Made by a program: the position numbers and the translations under genes. The notes beneath the pieces were generated by a model that saw only the letters and a list, made by a program, of their open reading frames with translations, ran no database searches and was not told the origin of the DNA. This document shows, in pieces, positions 8,462 to 19,118 of a DNA stretch of 60,000 nucleotides. The stretch is from Strigamia acuminata (taxonomy: Eukaryota; Arthropoda; Chilopoda; Geophilomorpha; Linotaeniidae), in the NCBI GenBank assembly GCA_949358305.1, contig OX442320.1:3986259-4046258 (forward strand). Reading direction: 5' to 3'. The number at the start of each line of letters is the position of its first letter. Position 1 is the first letter of the stretch.

Positions 8462-11400
8462 ATGGCATCGATTCTACCAATTCTCATCCTCTTCACATGC
8501 TTCACCCGCTTCACATTTTCTAACCGAACTAGTGAGTGTTACATTTCAAAAGGATCAGTTGCCATTGGCAATGAAAAAATCGATTTCACTTATTGCCGCC
8601 CGACGACAATTTCGAACAGCGACTTTGCAACGCTCGATCCCGTGTCGACGCATCATCTCTTAGTCGAATGTACAGAAAAAAACAGAACCGACAGATTCCC
8701 AACATCGAAATTCGCGCATCTGCGACGATTGAGGGTCCTTCAAATTCTATTTTGCCAGTTTGATCGAATTGAATCCGGTGCATTGCTGGGATTAGACAAT
8801 TTGGAATTTATTGCAATACAGGAAGGCAAAATTGACACAAAACTTCTAGGTGAGAGTGAACGTCTTTTCCTTCCAACGCCACAACTGTTCAGCGTCGACT
8901 TCATAAATACGGGGATCAGGAAACTGCCAGATCGACTTCTCTGCTATACCGGTACGCGTTTAGGGAGCCTCACTTTGACGAGAAACAAGATTGAACATTT
9001 AAACGAAATCGGGTGCGGTGAAAACAACAGCTGTTGCTCAAAATTGGAGTATCTGAAACTCGGTTTTAATCGGGTGCGAAAAATCGAGAAAGCGCACCTG
9101 CCATTTCCGAATCTGCTTCAGCTAATTTTATCAGCCAACCGCATTCGAGAAATCCAAAATGGCGCCTTCGATGACATAAAAAAGCTCCTTTTATTAAATC
9201 TGACGCACAACGACTTGGACGAAATCGATGAGAAATTATTTCAACACAACTCGGAATTAACACACCTCGATCTGTCGTTCAACCACATCGCCCACCTTTC
9301 GTCGAGAACCTTCATCCGTTTAACATCTCTCCAACTTCTGTACTTGGGACATAACAATTTGACAAAAATCTCCTACGATTCATTCCAAACGTTGACTAAT
9401 TTACACGGGCTCTATTTAGAACATAATCAGCTGGCAAGCATTCCAGACCTAAAAACATTACGCAAACTTAAAGTGTTAAACTTGAGCTTCAATAAAATAA
9501 CGAGTGCAAGTGGAACTGGAACAGCATTTCAAACTCTTACACATTTATCGCAGCTAGGTCTGAGCCATAACAAACTTGAAAACATTCCACAGATGCAAAC
9601 GCTGAGAAGTCTTTTGAGTTTAAACCTCGGCTCGAACAACATCAGCGACATCGCGCCTGGCTCGTTCGTAGGTCTTGGTCAACTGCAATTATTAAACATA
9701 GACCACAACGAGGTCAAAGCGTTAAGAAATTCAACATTTCTTCACACGCCAAACCTCTCCGCCATAACACTGGCATCGAATGAAATTAGTTTGATCGAAG
9801 ACGGAACATTCGGAATATTAAAACATCTCATCAATTTAAATCTGACTGGAAACAGAATTGAAGACATGAAATCCGTGTTCAGAGCCGTTCAGTTACAACT
9901 AGACTTAACAAATAACAAAATTCAATTGTTTGATTTTAGTTTTATCAACAGTGAGCTCGTGACTATCTATTTAGACAATAACAAACTTAGTGTCATCGCC
10001 AAGCCTAATGTTCCGTTGAAAAATTATAAAATACAGAATTTTTTTGCTTCTGGGAACGAGCTGCAGCATTTTTCAGCATCTGACTTTCCACCGAGTATAC
10101 TCAACATCAAGCTTGCACGTAACAACATATCCACAGTTCATAACTTAAATTTGATGGATGTGTTGCCCGCTTTGAAACTTCTGGCATTGGAAAACAATTC
10201 CATTTCGGAAATACCGGATTCGGACATTCGTTATGCAGACCCGGGGGTACGAAGGGATGGTGTGATGCCATTAGTTATTTTAAACGGCAATCCGATTACT
10301 TGTTCGTGTGAAAATAATTGGTTGTTGTATGAGAGCACAGACTTTTACACACAGTATCCTAGAATAAGGAAAGATACGTACTGCAAAGCGGTTTACAGTC
10401 GAAGCAAACGGTTTTCTGCCATTCTGGATGTGCAAACAATGAAGAAGGAGCAATTACTTTGTGAAACCTACCAAATGTGTCCCAACCAGTGCAAATGTTT
10501 TTACAATAAATTTTCCGAAAATATATTGGACTGTTACAATGCGACGTGGAAGCATCCTTTGCCCATTTTGCAGGAAAACTTCACGACAATTTTCTTTGAC
10601 GGCAACACTAACGTGGAGTCTGCCCTAAGTCAAATATTGAGAAATTCCCCACTGCTTGATTCCCTCTACATAAACAACAGCGACTTGACGAGTATTCATA
10701 AAGATATGTTCAAAGGGGTACCGAAGGTAACGGTACTTCACTTAGAAGAAAATCACTTGTCCGCTATCGATGGAAATGAATTCCAATTCACAACTAACCT
10801 AAAAAAACTATTTCTGCATGAAAACGATTTACGGTACATACCACCAGATGGCTTCCGCAATTTACACAGACTGGAAGTACTAACACTTCACAAGAATAAA
10901 TTGCATCACCCGCATTTCTGGACAATGATTTCATCAAACTTAACTGAAATAACATTCCGTGGAAATGAATTTCTGTGCGACTGCGAGTACACGGTACCTT
11001 TTAATCAGTGGGTTGTCAACAACCAAGACGTTAAATTCATAGATTTAGTTAATACATACTGCAGTGACAATCAAACACTTATCAGCCATTTCAATGACAC
11101 GAGTTGCCTGGAAGTAATAAAGGAAAAAGAAATTCCCGTGTTTGCAATTGTGGTGCCGACAGTAAGCATACTTCTGCTTTTAACGATTGTGTTAATCCTG
11201 CTCTATTTCTACAGTTTGGAAATCAAAGTTTGGTTGTATTCGAGATATGGAGAGCAATTGTTTCATAACAAAGATAGTGACGAGAATAAAATATTTGACG
11301 CCTTCATTTCTTACGCAAACGAAGATGGCGAATGGGTGGCAGAACAATTGGTACCTCGATTGAAGGATTATAAACTGTGCATTCACGAAATAGATTTCCC

Positions 11401-11731
11401 AGTTGGAGGGTTAATTGCCGAGTCCATAGCTTATGCAGTGGAGAATAGCTGCGTGACTGTCGCCCTTTTAACTCCCAATTATTTGCAAAGTGAATGGTGT
11501 CGATTTGAATTCGAATTTGCACATGAAAAATTACTTGAAAACAAGTGCAAGCGCTTGGTTGTTGTTGTTTTGGAACAAGTAGATGAAGTTGACGTAGATT
11601 TTAATTTGCGTGCATATTTGAAGACCAATACATATCTGGACATAAACAATTCACTTTTTTGGACTAAGTTAAAAAATGCACTACCAGAATTAAAGACTGA
11701 GCCACAAATGCAAAGAGAGACTAGTTTGTAA
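8462..11731 (+). CDS. T3: Toll-like receptor, A/B chimera
   Basis: An intact 1089-residue receptor: signal peptide, LRR array, LRR C-flank at about 610 (NPITCSCENNWL), N-flank at about 671 (CPNQCKCF), second LRR block, C-flank at about 835 (CDCEY), membrane helix at about 892-915 and TIR at about 943-1075. Up to about residue 463 the sequence follows T2, T4 and T7, for example FATLDPVSTHHLLVECTEKN. From EDMKSVFRAVQ onward it follows T5 and T6. The TIR box 2 reads IDFPVG, with Ile in place of the usual Arg, which may affect adaptor contact. AATAAA at 11736-11741 lies just after the stop. The 3'UTR also matches the T6 side. Confidence 0.94.
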   Translation: MASILPILILFTCFTRFTFSNRTSECYISKGSVAIGNEKIDFTYCRPTTISNSDFATLDPVSTHHLLVECTEKNRTDRFPTSKFAHLRRLRVLQILFCQFDRIESGALLGLDNLEFIAIQEGKIDTKLLGESERLFLPTPQLFSVDFINTGIRKLPDRLLCYTGTRLGSLTLTRNKIEHLNEIGCGENNSCCSKLEYLKLGFNRVRKIEKAHLPFPNLLQLILSANRIREIQNGAFDDIKKLLLLNLTHNDLDEIDEKLFQHNSELTHLDLSFNHIAHLSSRTFIRLTSLQLLYLGHNNLTKISYDSFQTLTNLHGLYLEHNQLASIPDLKTLRKLKVLNLSFNKITSASGTGTAFQTLTHLSQLGLSHNKLENIPQMQTLRSLLSLNLGSNNISDIAPGSFVGLGQLQLLNIDHNEVKALRNSTFLHTPNLSAITLASNEISLIEDGTFGILKHLINLNLTGNRIEDMKSVFRAVQLQLDLTNNKIQLFDFSFINSELVTIYLDNNKLSVIAKPNVPLKNYKIQNFFASGNELQHFSASDFPPSILNIKLARNNISTVHNLNLMDVLPALKLLALENNSISEIPDSDIRYADPGVRRDGVMPLVILNGNPITCSCENNWLLYESTDFYTQYPRIRKDTYCKAVYSRSKRFSAILDVQTMKKEQLLCETYQMCPNQCKCFYNKFSENILDCYNATWKHPLPILQENFTTIFFDGNTNVESALSQILRNSPLLDSLYINNSDLTSIHKDMFKGVPKVTVLHLEENHLSAIDGNEFQFTTNLKKLFLHENDLRYIPPDGFRNLHRLEVLTLHKNKLHHPHFWTMISSNLTEITFRGNEFLCDCEYTVPFNQWVVNNQDVKFIDLVNTYCSDNQTLISHFNDTSCLEVIKEKEIPVFAIVVPTVSILLLLTIVLILLYFYSLEIKVWLYSRYGEQLFHNKDSDENKIFDAFISYANEDGEWVAEQLVPRLKDYKLCIHEIDFPVGGLIAESIAYAVENSCVTVALLTPNYLQSEWCRFEFEFAHEKLLENKCKRLVVVVLEQVDEVDVDFNLRAYLKTNTYLDINNSLFWTKLKNALPELKTEPQMQRETSL

Positions 11732-12152
11732 TTTTAATAAACTTTTCAAATTGTTTAAAGACTTTGTCAACATCTTGTATTTTAAGCTGTCCTGTCACTT
11801 GGTTTTAGTCGACCAGGACCTTTAGATTAAGAAAGCTGGAGTTGAGCGAAAAGAAACTCCAACATTTTCCAAACATTAATTGTTCAAGTTTAATTTAATT
11901 TTAATTCTTTTTTTAATTTTATAATTTTAAACCTTAAATATGTGATTTTAAACTTCTTAATTTATTAGAATTTATTTCAAAATATTTACATGTAAATATT
12001 TTCATTATTCCATGAAAATAAATCCCATGAATTACCGATCAATTGGCTGTTTATAAATTCTCCGGAATTGAAAACTGAAGTTGGTTGGTACTGTTGATTC
12101 GTCATACACAAGTAACTTGCGTGCAAATTACTGTGTAACAATGTGATGAATA
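11732..12152. other. T3 3'UTR and AT-rich spacer
   Basis: The first 80 bases match the minus-strand region downstream of T6 (about 34130-34220). The rest is AT-rich with no gene seen. Confidence 0.5.
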
Positions 12153-12631
12153 AATTCATCACAAATCAAATTTACTGCTAATTGATATCAGCGCCATCTA
12201 TCGACAAAATTATTTATTTAATCAGTAGAAGTATGTAACTGTCACAACTTGTACAATTTAATGTTTCTGAAAGTCTGAACTTGTGGTTTGTATTGTAACG
12301 ACACCCCATTGTGGACGAAGTTATTTCGTGTAACTGATTTCCATGAGTTGAAAAGATAAGTTAAAAGAAACTAAAAATAAAAAACAAAAAACAAATTTCT
12401 GGAAAGGAAATATTGAAAAAACCCGATAAGAAACGTCGAATCTTAAAATGGGCAAGATTCAAAAAGATAAGAATTTAAAGGAAACTCTGAACAAAATAGT
12501 TGCAAAACAAATCCTAGGAAGCAAACATCGGAGTAAGCAGATTGCGAGACGAGTAGTGAATTTCGTTAAATTTAATTACCCTACTTGTAATTCTCTCCTC
12601 CTCTGCGTCTCAGAGCCATTTGACAGCCATT
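12153..12631 (+). promoter_or_regulatory. T4 upstream block and 5'UTR exon
   Basis: This is the uninterrupted version of the T2 upstream block and has only one TTAA where T2 carries the MITE. The GATA box is at 12466-12486. The conserved 5'UTR motif GTCTCAGAGCCATTTGACAG is at about 12607-12626, followed by the donor GTAAGT at 12632. Confidence 0.55.
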
Positions 12632-12734
12632 GTAAGTATTAAAGTGTTTAAACAACAAATGATAAAAAGTTGTTTAATTGACGTGTGGCGCTTACTTCTT
12701 GGTCAATTATCGATTCCGATATTTTCCATTGCAG
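12632..12734 (+). other. 5'UTR intron of T4 (103 bp)
   Basis: The donor GTAAGTATT is at 12632 and the acceptor TTTCCATTGCAG ends at 12734, touching the ATG at 12735. Confidence 0.7.
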
Positions 12735-14408
12735 ATGGCATCCATTCTGCCCATTCTCATCCTCTTACTAAACACCTACTCCACATTTTCGACCCGAACA
12801 ACTGCGTGTGGCATTAGAAACTCAACAGTTGGCATTTTCAATAAAGAAATCTCTTTCACTGTGTGCCGCCCTACGACAATTGCGAGCAGCGACTTTGCAA
12901 CGCTCGATCCCGTGTCGACGCATTTCCTCTTAGTCGAATGTACAGAAAAAAACAGAACCGACTTATTCCCAACATCGAAATTTGCGCATCTGCGACAATT
13001 AAGGATCCTTCAAATTCAACATTGCCAGTTTGATCGAATTGCATCCGGTGCATTGCTGGGATTAGTCAATTTGGAATACCTTGTAATAACAGAAAGCGAA
13101 ATTGGCACAATACATCTAGGTGAGGGTGATCCTCTTTCCCTCCCAACGCCACAACTGATCGGTGTCATCTTGACAATGACGGGGATCAGGAAACTGCCAG
13201 GTCGGCTTCTCTGCAATACGCGATTAACGAGGCTCTTTTTGACAAGAAACAAGATTGAATATTTAAACGAAATCGGGTGCGGTGAAAACAACAGCTGTTG
13301 CTCAAAATTGGAGTATCTTAGTCTCGATTTTAATCCGGTGCGGAGAATCGAGAATGCGCATCTGCCATTTCCGAATCTGCTTTGGCTGATTTTATCAGCC
13401 AACCGCATTCGAGAGATCCAAAATGGCGCCTTCGATCAGCTGAAAAAGCTCTTTTTGTTAAACTTGACTGACAACGAATTGGACGAAATCGATGAGAAAT
13501 TATTTCAACACAACTCGGAATTAACATCACTCGATCTGTCGTTCAACCACATCGAGCACCTTTCGTCGGGAACCTTCTTCGGTTTAACATCTCTCAAATA
13601 TCTGTACTTGGAACACAACAATTTGACAAAAATCTCCCACGATTCATTCCAACCGTTGACTAATTTACACAGGCTCTATTTGGAACATAATCAACTGGCA
13701 AGCATTCCAGACCTAAAATCAAGTGGAACTGAAACTGCATTTCAAACTCTTTCACATTTATCAAACCTGGATCTGAGCCATAACAAACTTGAAAACATTC
13801 CACAGTTGCAAACGTTGAGAAATCTATCGCATTTATACCTCGGCTCAAACAACATCCGCGACATCGCGCCTGACTCGTTTCTAGGTCTTGGTCACCTGCA
13901 AATTTTAAAACTAGAACACAACCAAGTCAAAGCGTTAAAAAATTCAACATTTCTTCACACGCCAAACGTAATCGCGATATTCCTGGCATCGAATGTAATT
14001 AGTTTGATCGAAGACGGAACATTCGGAACATTAAAACATCTCACCTATTTAAACCTGACTGGAAACAAAATACGTGAAATGAAATCATTGTTTGTAGCCG
14101 TTAAGGGAATACTAGACTTATCGGATAATCTAATTCGAGAATTCACATTTAAGTCCATCGGTCCAGAACTTGGCGTCGTACATTTAAACAGAAATCGAGT
14201 TCGCAGAATATACTCTTTAGTCGAAGATACCATTGCGAATGGCGTCGAAAAGCATAAGCTGGAACGTTTCTATGCAGATAGCAACCAATTACAAACATTT
14301 GCAATCGCCTACTTTCCACCAAGCATTATCTACATCCACTTGGCAAATAACAACATATCGCAGGTTGAACGGTTCTCTTCATACGATGGGCAAAACATAC
14401 GATTTGTT
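12735..14408 (+). pseudogene. T4: Toll-like receptor type A, 5' part (disrupted)
   Basis: This encodes 558 codons: a signal peptide and the first LRR array, ending within the LRR just before the first C-flank. The reading frame is intact up to the LTR boundary, where a 12.9-kb element is inserted. The matching 3' part is 27281-28828, and the two halves agree in frame once one TGTT copy is discounted. As it stands, the frame runs 15 codons into the LTR and stops at 14451-14453. A plus-strand AATAAA follows at 14508-14513, so a truncated LRR-only product is conceivable. Confidence 0.9.
14405..14408. repeat. Target-site duplication TGTT, left
   Basis: TGTT directly precedes the LTR. The same four bases follow the other LTR at 27277-27280, and the uninterrupted paralogue T2 has a single TGTT at this position. 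Confidence 0.85.
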
Positions 14409-15228
14409 TGTCGCGTCCTACTTGGTATAGGTTTAAATAGCGCTAACGTGTAATACTTTACCTGTGATCAATTATGTAAATACCCAAATGAATACCAAAT
14501 GTATGTAAATAAACAGGTAATTTATTCACCAGGCTTTATGCCTTTAAAATACACTCAGTAATAATTCTAGAGTCGACGTGGTCAGCGTCGAACAAAGGAT
14601 TTCTCAAGATGGCGTCGTCGATTCCGCGTGGTCGGCGGAACAAAGGCGGCGTCTCGAGTTGTCGTTAATTCGTCACGGATTCGTCTTCACGGACGCGGTG
14701 GAATGCTCTTTCGAGTCTTCTATCCGTGCCTGTTGTCTAGGGTTTGTTTAGCGTCGCAGAGGCCTCGTCTAGGAACTTTGGGGTTCCCTACAAAGCACTC
14801 GGACACTTACTTCGGCGAATAATCGTCTGGGCGATTATTCTGGGTGATTTCACAAGGGCTATTCTCGTGCTTTCGCAGGAATAGCTCGCAAGTGACTTCG
14901 TGAGAGTTACAGTTTGCACTTTACTCAGCGATCCTCGATCAATCCTAACTTGTAGTTGAAGTTGGCCTGACGGTGAGGTAGTTGCTGTGTTCTTGGTGTC
15001 GTTTGTGTAAGTTCTGACTTTAGGCGGGAAACACAGCCTTTTATGCAGTGGGGTGAAGGGCCGGCGATCAACCAATGGGGGCTGACCATCAGCCGCTTCC
15101 TCCCCCTCGGGGCACACACCTGCCATGGGGAGGTGGAGCCAACTCGGGGGGGAACGACTCTTCAATCACAGTGACTCAGAGGACAAGCATCCGCCCTGGG
15201 GGGACACTTATCCAACTGGGTCACCACA
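14409..15228 (-). repeat. LTR (3' LTR in element orientation)
   Basis: 820 bp; in element sense it begins TGTGGTGACC and ends GGACGCGACA. AATAAA on the minus strand is at 14521-14526. It matches 26457-27276 with no mismatch seen. Confidence 0.93.
14521..14526 (-). terminator. Poly(A) signal of the retroelement
   Basis: AATAAA in element sense inside the downstream LTR, followed by a T-rich, GT-containing stretch. Confidence 0.5.
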
Positions 15229-15230
15229 CG

Positions 15231-15240
15231 TCCCTCCTCC
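15231..15240 (-). other. Polypurine tract of the element
   Basis: Read on the minus strand this is GGAGGAGGGA, two bases before the 3' LTR. That is where the plus-strand primer of an LTR element is expected. Confidence 0.7.
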
Positions 15241-15272
15241 AGCTTCGATCTCGGATCGGAGCGATCTCAATT

Positions 15273-18059
15273 TTATCGCTCTCCTCTGCGAAGAGCCGGC
15301 AGCACTCCTCTGCATGGGCGGAGGATCACTGGTGGCACTGCCGGGGGCGGCGGTGGTAAATCCGGGGGCAGAGAGGTTGTCAGATCCGCAGGATTCTGTC
15401 GCTCGTTGATGAAGTACTGCGGGTGACCGCCGACCGGCTCGCCAATCAGTCCCGTACGTTCGTGGATCCAAATCCGGGTGGATGCCGGGAATCGGTCGGG
15501 AACGAGCCGGATCCTTCGCGACTCGGCGCTCGATCCGGGTTTCCGGTGGGCTCGCAAGATTCGGCGATGGAAGACGGCGTCCATGGTAGATCGGGCCTCT
15601 CTGTTCAGCCATTTGAGGACCGACTCGCCGTGATCATCGGAGTCAATGATGCGTTGTCGCGTGAACTCCGACATCTGAAGGAAGGGGTATTCCACTCCCA
15701 GCCTCAAATAAAGCTGCGCTGCTGGGGGCGGCGGAGGCGATGGAGGAAGTGGAATCTCCATTGGACTCTCCAACGGTGGCGTAGCCGGCTCTGTTGTAAG
15801 AGCGGCCAGCTCTGCCGCTGGTGGCGAAGGAGAGGGCAGCGGAGGAGTTCGCGGTCCTCGGTTGGAGCGCTTCGGAATCAATTTGGGTCGATTCGCATAC
15901 CGCTTCTCCTTTGGGAATACCGGCTTTGGGGTTGGTATGTATGGTTGGACCGCCGCCTCTGGGGGGGCGGTCTCGATGGCCTGTGGGAGGCTCGCTGTCG
16001 TTCCCGGTATCTCCGGAGCCTCCCGAATTGTTCGCAACAAGGAAGGGTGGACTCCGGGGTTCCGGTAGCGGAATGCCAACGAACGCATCTTCGAAAACTG
16101 CAGGCCTGGGTTCTCCGTATTCCTGGCCAGGTCGAAGCGCAGCGAGGCGGGCTCAGGAGTCCATCCGGCCCATACCTGGTACAACGCCCGAGGAAGGTGA
16201 ACTCCCTCACGGTCGACGATTGTCCAGGCCGCCATAGCCTGCCGACTGTCCAAGAAGACGCCCGGGGACAGCAGCTGGGCCATGACGTTCGTCACTGCCA
16301 AATTCAAACTGCTCCGATGGCAGGGGTGAGCGCGGTCCGGATTGCCACTGAATTGTTGTGACAGCGTCCGCATCTGTTCGATCGCCCAATTGATGTGGTG
16401 GGTTTGGGCGGCGTCGGCCTGTCGTATGGCCAACTCGGCAATCGCGGGGTTCTCGTATTCGGCCAGATATTCTTGTAGCTCGCTGAGTGGGGGATAGGCC
16501 GCTTCACGCCGGCATCGAGCGTCCATCTCTCGCTGGGCGTACCATTCGGCGTTGCGATAAGGTCGACACACTCGTGGCGTTGGGGGTGACGGTGGACGGC
16601 CCAGCCCGGGTAGATTATCGTATCTGACCCGCTTCGGAGCTGGATCCCCCACCGGAATCATCCGGGGAGGGGTCCAAGCGGTCACGGCTGGGTTTGTACC
16701 CTCGAGGAGTGGCGGCCATCGCGATTGCACTTGTGGGGGCACAAGCGCGGTGGGCACAGCCGGTGTTGAGCCCGACGGCCGGTTGGCCGCGTATCCTCGG
16801 AAGGCGTTCTTCAATGCTACGGCCAGATCCTGTTTTGTAACCGGCCCATCTTTGTCCGACTCATCTGGGGACATTTGCTCTTCCGTCAACTCTCCCAAAT
16901 CAATCTCTGCTTGGCGCCTGGACGGTCCAGCCGTGGGTCCGAGACTCTGGGGTTCGGACCGTTTCGCGGCGGCCATCTCTCGCTCCTTCTCTAATCCCTT
17001 AGCTATCAGGGATTGTGCTCGCAACTTCTGACGTACTTTGCGCTTTCGATTCCTCCGGGTGCTGGCTGCGACGGATCTTCGTTGGGCCGTCCTCTGGGGG
17101 ACGTCCGTCGGAGAATTCGGTCTCTGGTGTGATGAGACGGTTCGTCGCGACGAGGATTGATCTGACGACTGTGTGGTAATCGCCATGAACAACGAGGATC
17201 TTTTCTTTCCTCGATCTTGGTGTGTCTCGGTCCTCGCAGCCCAGTGGGCGGAAGATTCGACTGTTCGCTCAGCCCGCGCGTCGTCTGGCGAGGCAGGCTC
17301 GAGCGTTACTACTCGGCGACACTCCGAGCGCACGACAACTCGAGTTCGGGAACTGGAGCTGCTCGAGCGGCTGCGGTAGTCGCGGCTCGTTGACGGGCCG
17401 GCCTCTATTGGGGAGACGGCCTGTCTTCTTCGTGCGGGTCCGCGTGGGGCGGACTCCGCCGGACGCTTCGATCTTCTGTGATGGCGGCGACTTCCCAGGA
17501 TACCAGCGTGGTATAACTGCCACATCTCAGACTGCGTGGCCGTAAAATTCGCCGGCGGTATCCATCTGGGTGTCAGATGATCTTCTTCGATGTCGCGAAG
17601 CCATCTACGGATTTCTTCGGGGGAGAAACCGTTTCTCTCGAGAACTCGGGTTACTCCGTGAGTCTCGGTGCGCTTTAAGCGTTTGATCTCGTCGTCCACT
17701 ATTCTCTGGCGGGCTGCCAAGGTCGGGGCCTCGCTCCACCTATGGGAGGTGTGCAGCTCGGCCACCGTGCCTGGGTAAGCCTCTTCCAGGTACCCGGAGT
17801 AAACGGGGCTCGGCGGATCCGCATCGGGTGGGATCCGCGGCCCCACTCGCTCCCTCATCTCCTTCGTCATGCACTCGACCAGCGTTTTTGATCGCTCGAA
17901 TTTTTCCTCGAGGGTCCTGGAATACATCAATCGGATTTTCCAGGCGCTGGTCTCTGCAGGATAGGCCTGCCGCAGGTAAATCGGCAGGGCTCCGCGAAAG
18001 ATGTTGTTGGCGGTTGACGCCGTCGGAGGCAGGGCGTCCCACGATTCTAGCGGGTCGAC
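15273..18059 (-). CDS. Retroelement ORF3, exon 2 (main part)
   Basis: This is 928 codons plus stop, open from a splice acceptor (TTATTCAG, AG at 18060-18061) to 42 bases before the purine tract. An internal ATG lies at 17927. The product is rich in Pro, Arg and Ser, with an Arg/Ser tract and several poly-Pro runs. It occupies the env position, but I see no signal peptide, membrane helix or furin-like pattern, so it does not look like an envelope. It is not recognised. The strong GC and CpG content differs from the AT-rich host. The likely start is in exon 1 (18621-18737). Confidence 0.65.
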   Translation of the reverse strand, partial: VDPLESWDALPPTASTANNIFRGALPIYLRQAYPAETSAWKIRLMYSRTLEEKFERSKTLVECMTKEMRERVGPRIPPDADPPSPVYSGYLEEAYPGTVAELHTSHRWSEAPTLAARQRIVDDEIKRLKRTETHGVTRVLERNGFSPEEIRRWLRDIEEDHLTPRWIPPANFTATQSEMWQLYHAGILGSRRHHRRSKRPAESAPRGPARRRQAVSPIEAGPSTSRDYRSRSSSSSSRTRVVVRSECRRVVTLEPASPDDARAERTVESSAHWAARTETHQDRGKKRSSLFMAITTQSSDQSSSRRTVSSHQRPNSPTDVPQRTAQRRSVAASTRRNRKRKVRQKLRAQSLIAKGLEKEREMAAAKRSEPQSLGPTAGPSRRQAEIDLGELTEEQMSPDESDKDGPVTKQDLAVALKNAFRGYAANRPSGSTPAVPTALVPPQVQSRWPPLLEGTNPAVTAWTPPRMIPVGDPAPKRVRYDNLPGLGRPPSPPTPRVCRPYRNAEWYAQREMDARCRREAAYPPLSELQEYLAEYENPAIAELAIRQADAAQTHHINWAIEQMRTLSQQFSGNPDRAHPCHRSSLNLAVTNVMAQLLSPGVFLDSRQAMAAWTIVDREGVHLPRALYQVWAGWTPEPASLRFDLARNTENPGLQFSKMRSLAFRYRNPGVHPSLLRTIREAPEIPGTTASLPQAIETAPPEAAVQPYIPTPKPVFPKEKRYANRPKLIPKRSNRGPRTPPLPSPSPPAAELAALTTEPATPPLESPMEIPLPPSPPPPPAAQLYLRLGVEYPFLQMSEFTRQRIIDSDDHGESVLKWLNREARSTMDAVFHRRILRAHRKPGSSAESRRIRLVPDRFPASTRIWIHERTGLIGEPVGGHPQYFINERQNPADLTTSLPPDLPPPPPAVPPVILRPCRGVLPALRRGER

Positions 18060-18620
18060 CTGAATAATTTTAGATCACAAGATTAATATAATAAATCCCA
18101 GTTAACGATGGGGATCAGAAATATGCTCAAGATCGACGGTGGCAGCAACTCCTTTCTTTTGTTGCGGCCGTCGGTCTTATTTTCTTGTTTCGCAGTTCTG
18201 CGATGATCTCCGCCGTCGTAGCGCTGATCCAACACTACTTTTGAACTCAGGTGATCCGCTTTTTTGGAAGGGGTCGCAGGCAAAACCGATCGTTAAATTT
18301 TAATTTCTTACGTTAAACTTTTTTATTTTAACTCTAATCGTATTTTAATTTATTACGATGTTTAAATTTAAAAGAAAGAAAACCTTTAGTTTTGGTTTTG
18401 GTTTGCCACGACGCCATTCCGCGAACACTTCCTTTGTTCTAGTTTTTTGGCGGCCTTGACTCCGAGGTGAATCTGGGTCCACTCTCGGGTTTTTAGCCAG
18501 CCTTAAATCAACAATAAAACAGAAAGAAATATATCAGTCACAAGTCACGCTCCAATCTGGGTTGGATGCAACAGATTCAAAGAATTATGTGATTTCTCTG
18601 GGGAAATCACACTAATTTAC

Positions 18621-18737
18621 CTGCAACGGCGGTTGTTCGTCCCAATTCTCATCCTCTTCTGCATTTACGATTAGGCCGTCGCTCTCGTCTCTCGACGATG
18701 CGCTCGGCTCTAATCGTGGATTGCGTCGATCGGCCAT
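18621..18737 (-). CDS. Retroelement ORF3, exon 1 (proposed)
   Basis: An ATG at 18737 opens 39 codons ending in CAG|GTAAAT. The frame phase (0) matches the acceptor at 18060-18061, giving a 561-bp intron and a 967-residue product. The exon is acidic (NAEEDENWDEQ). Errantivirus env genes are also made from a spliced RNA, but here the content is not env-like. An alternative is that translation starts at 17927 without splicing. Confidence 0.45.
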
Positions 18738-19118
18738 TTCAATTTAGGAAAATGAAGTTTTTTGTTTGAGAGGTCTTTGTTTTCTCTTTGGGGAGAAGCA
18801 AAAAACACGTCTCGTCGTGTTAAAAACAGTCGGAAACTGGGCCTATCGACGCTGAGAATTGTGGGTCTCGAACGCGTCTCGTATTTTGCGAGATCCGCCG
18901 TGCTGGCAATGACGCTACGGGGTCGACCGCGTGGTTTCATTGTCACGTGGTCGCCCGATACGTCATAACCTCTCGTCTGTTAGTGGTGACTGCGACAATT
19001 CGTTGCGAAGTTTGGACTTAGCCAAATTTTCGCGTCTCAACATGTGCAGCAGCTCTCGTAAGTAAATCTTTTTATTTTACAAGGCCTCCGCTCCATGTTA
19101 TCACATTTTCTTTTATTT

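Noticed and set aside
14409-15228. Small ORFs inside the LTRs (for example 14628-14822, 14788-15165)
   Set aside because: They occur identically in both LTRs because the LTRs are duplicates; composition is that of GC-rich non-coding LTR.
15273-18059. ORF3 as a retroviral envelope gene
   Set aside because: It is in the env position and seems spliced, but it has no signal peptide, membrane helix or cleavage-like site.
15423-18067. Several long plus-strand ORFs opposite ORF3
   Set aside because: They are antisense shadows of a GC-rich coding frame and have no domain or consistent start.
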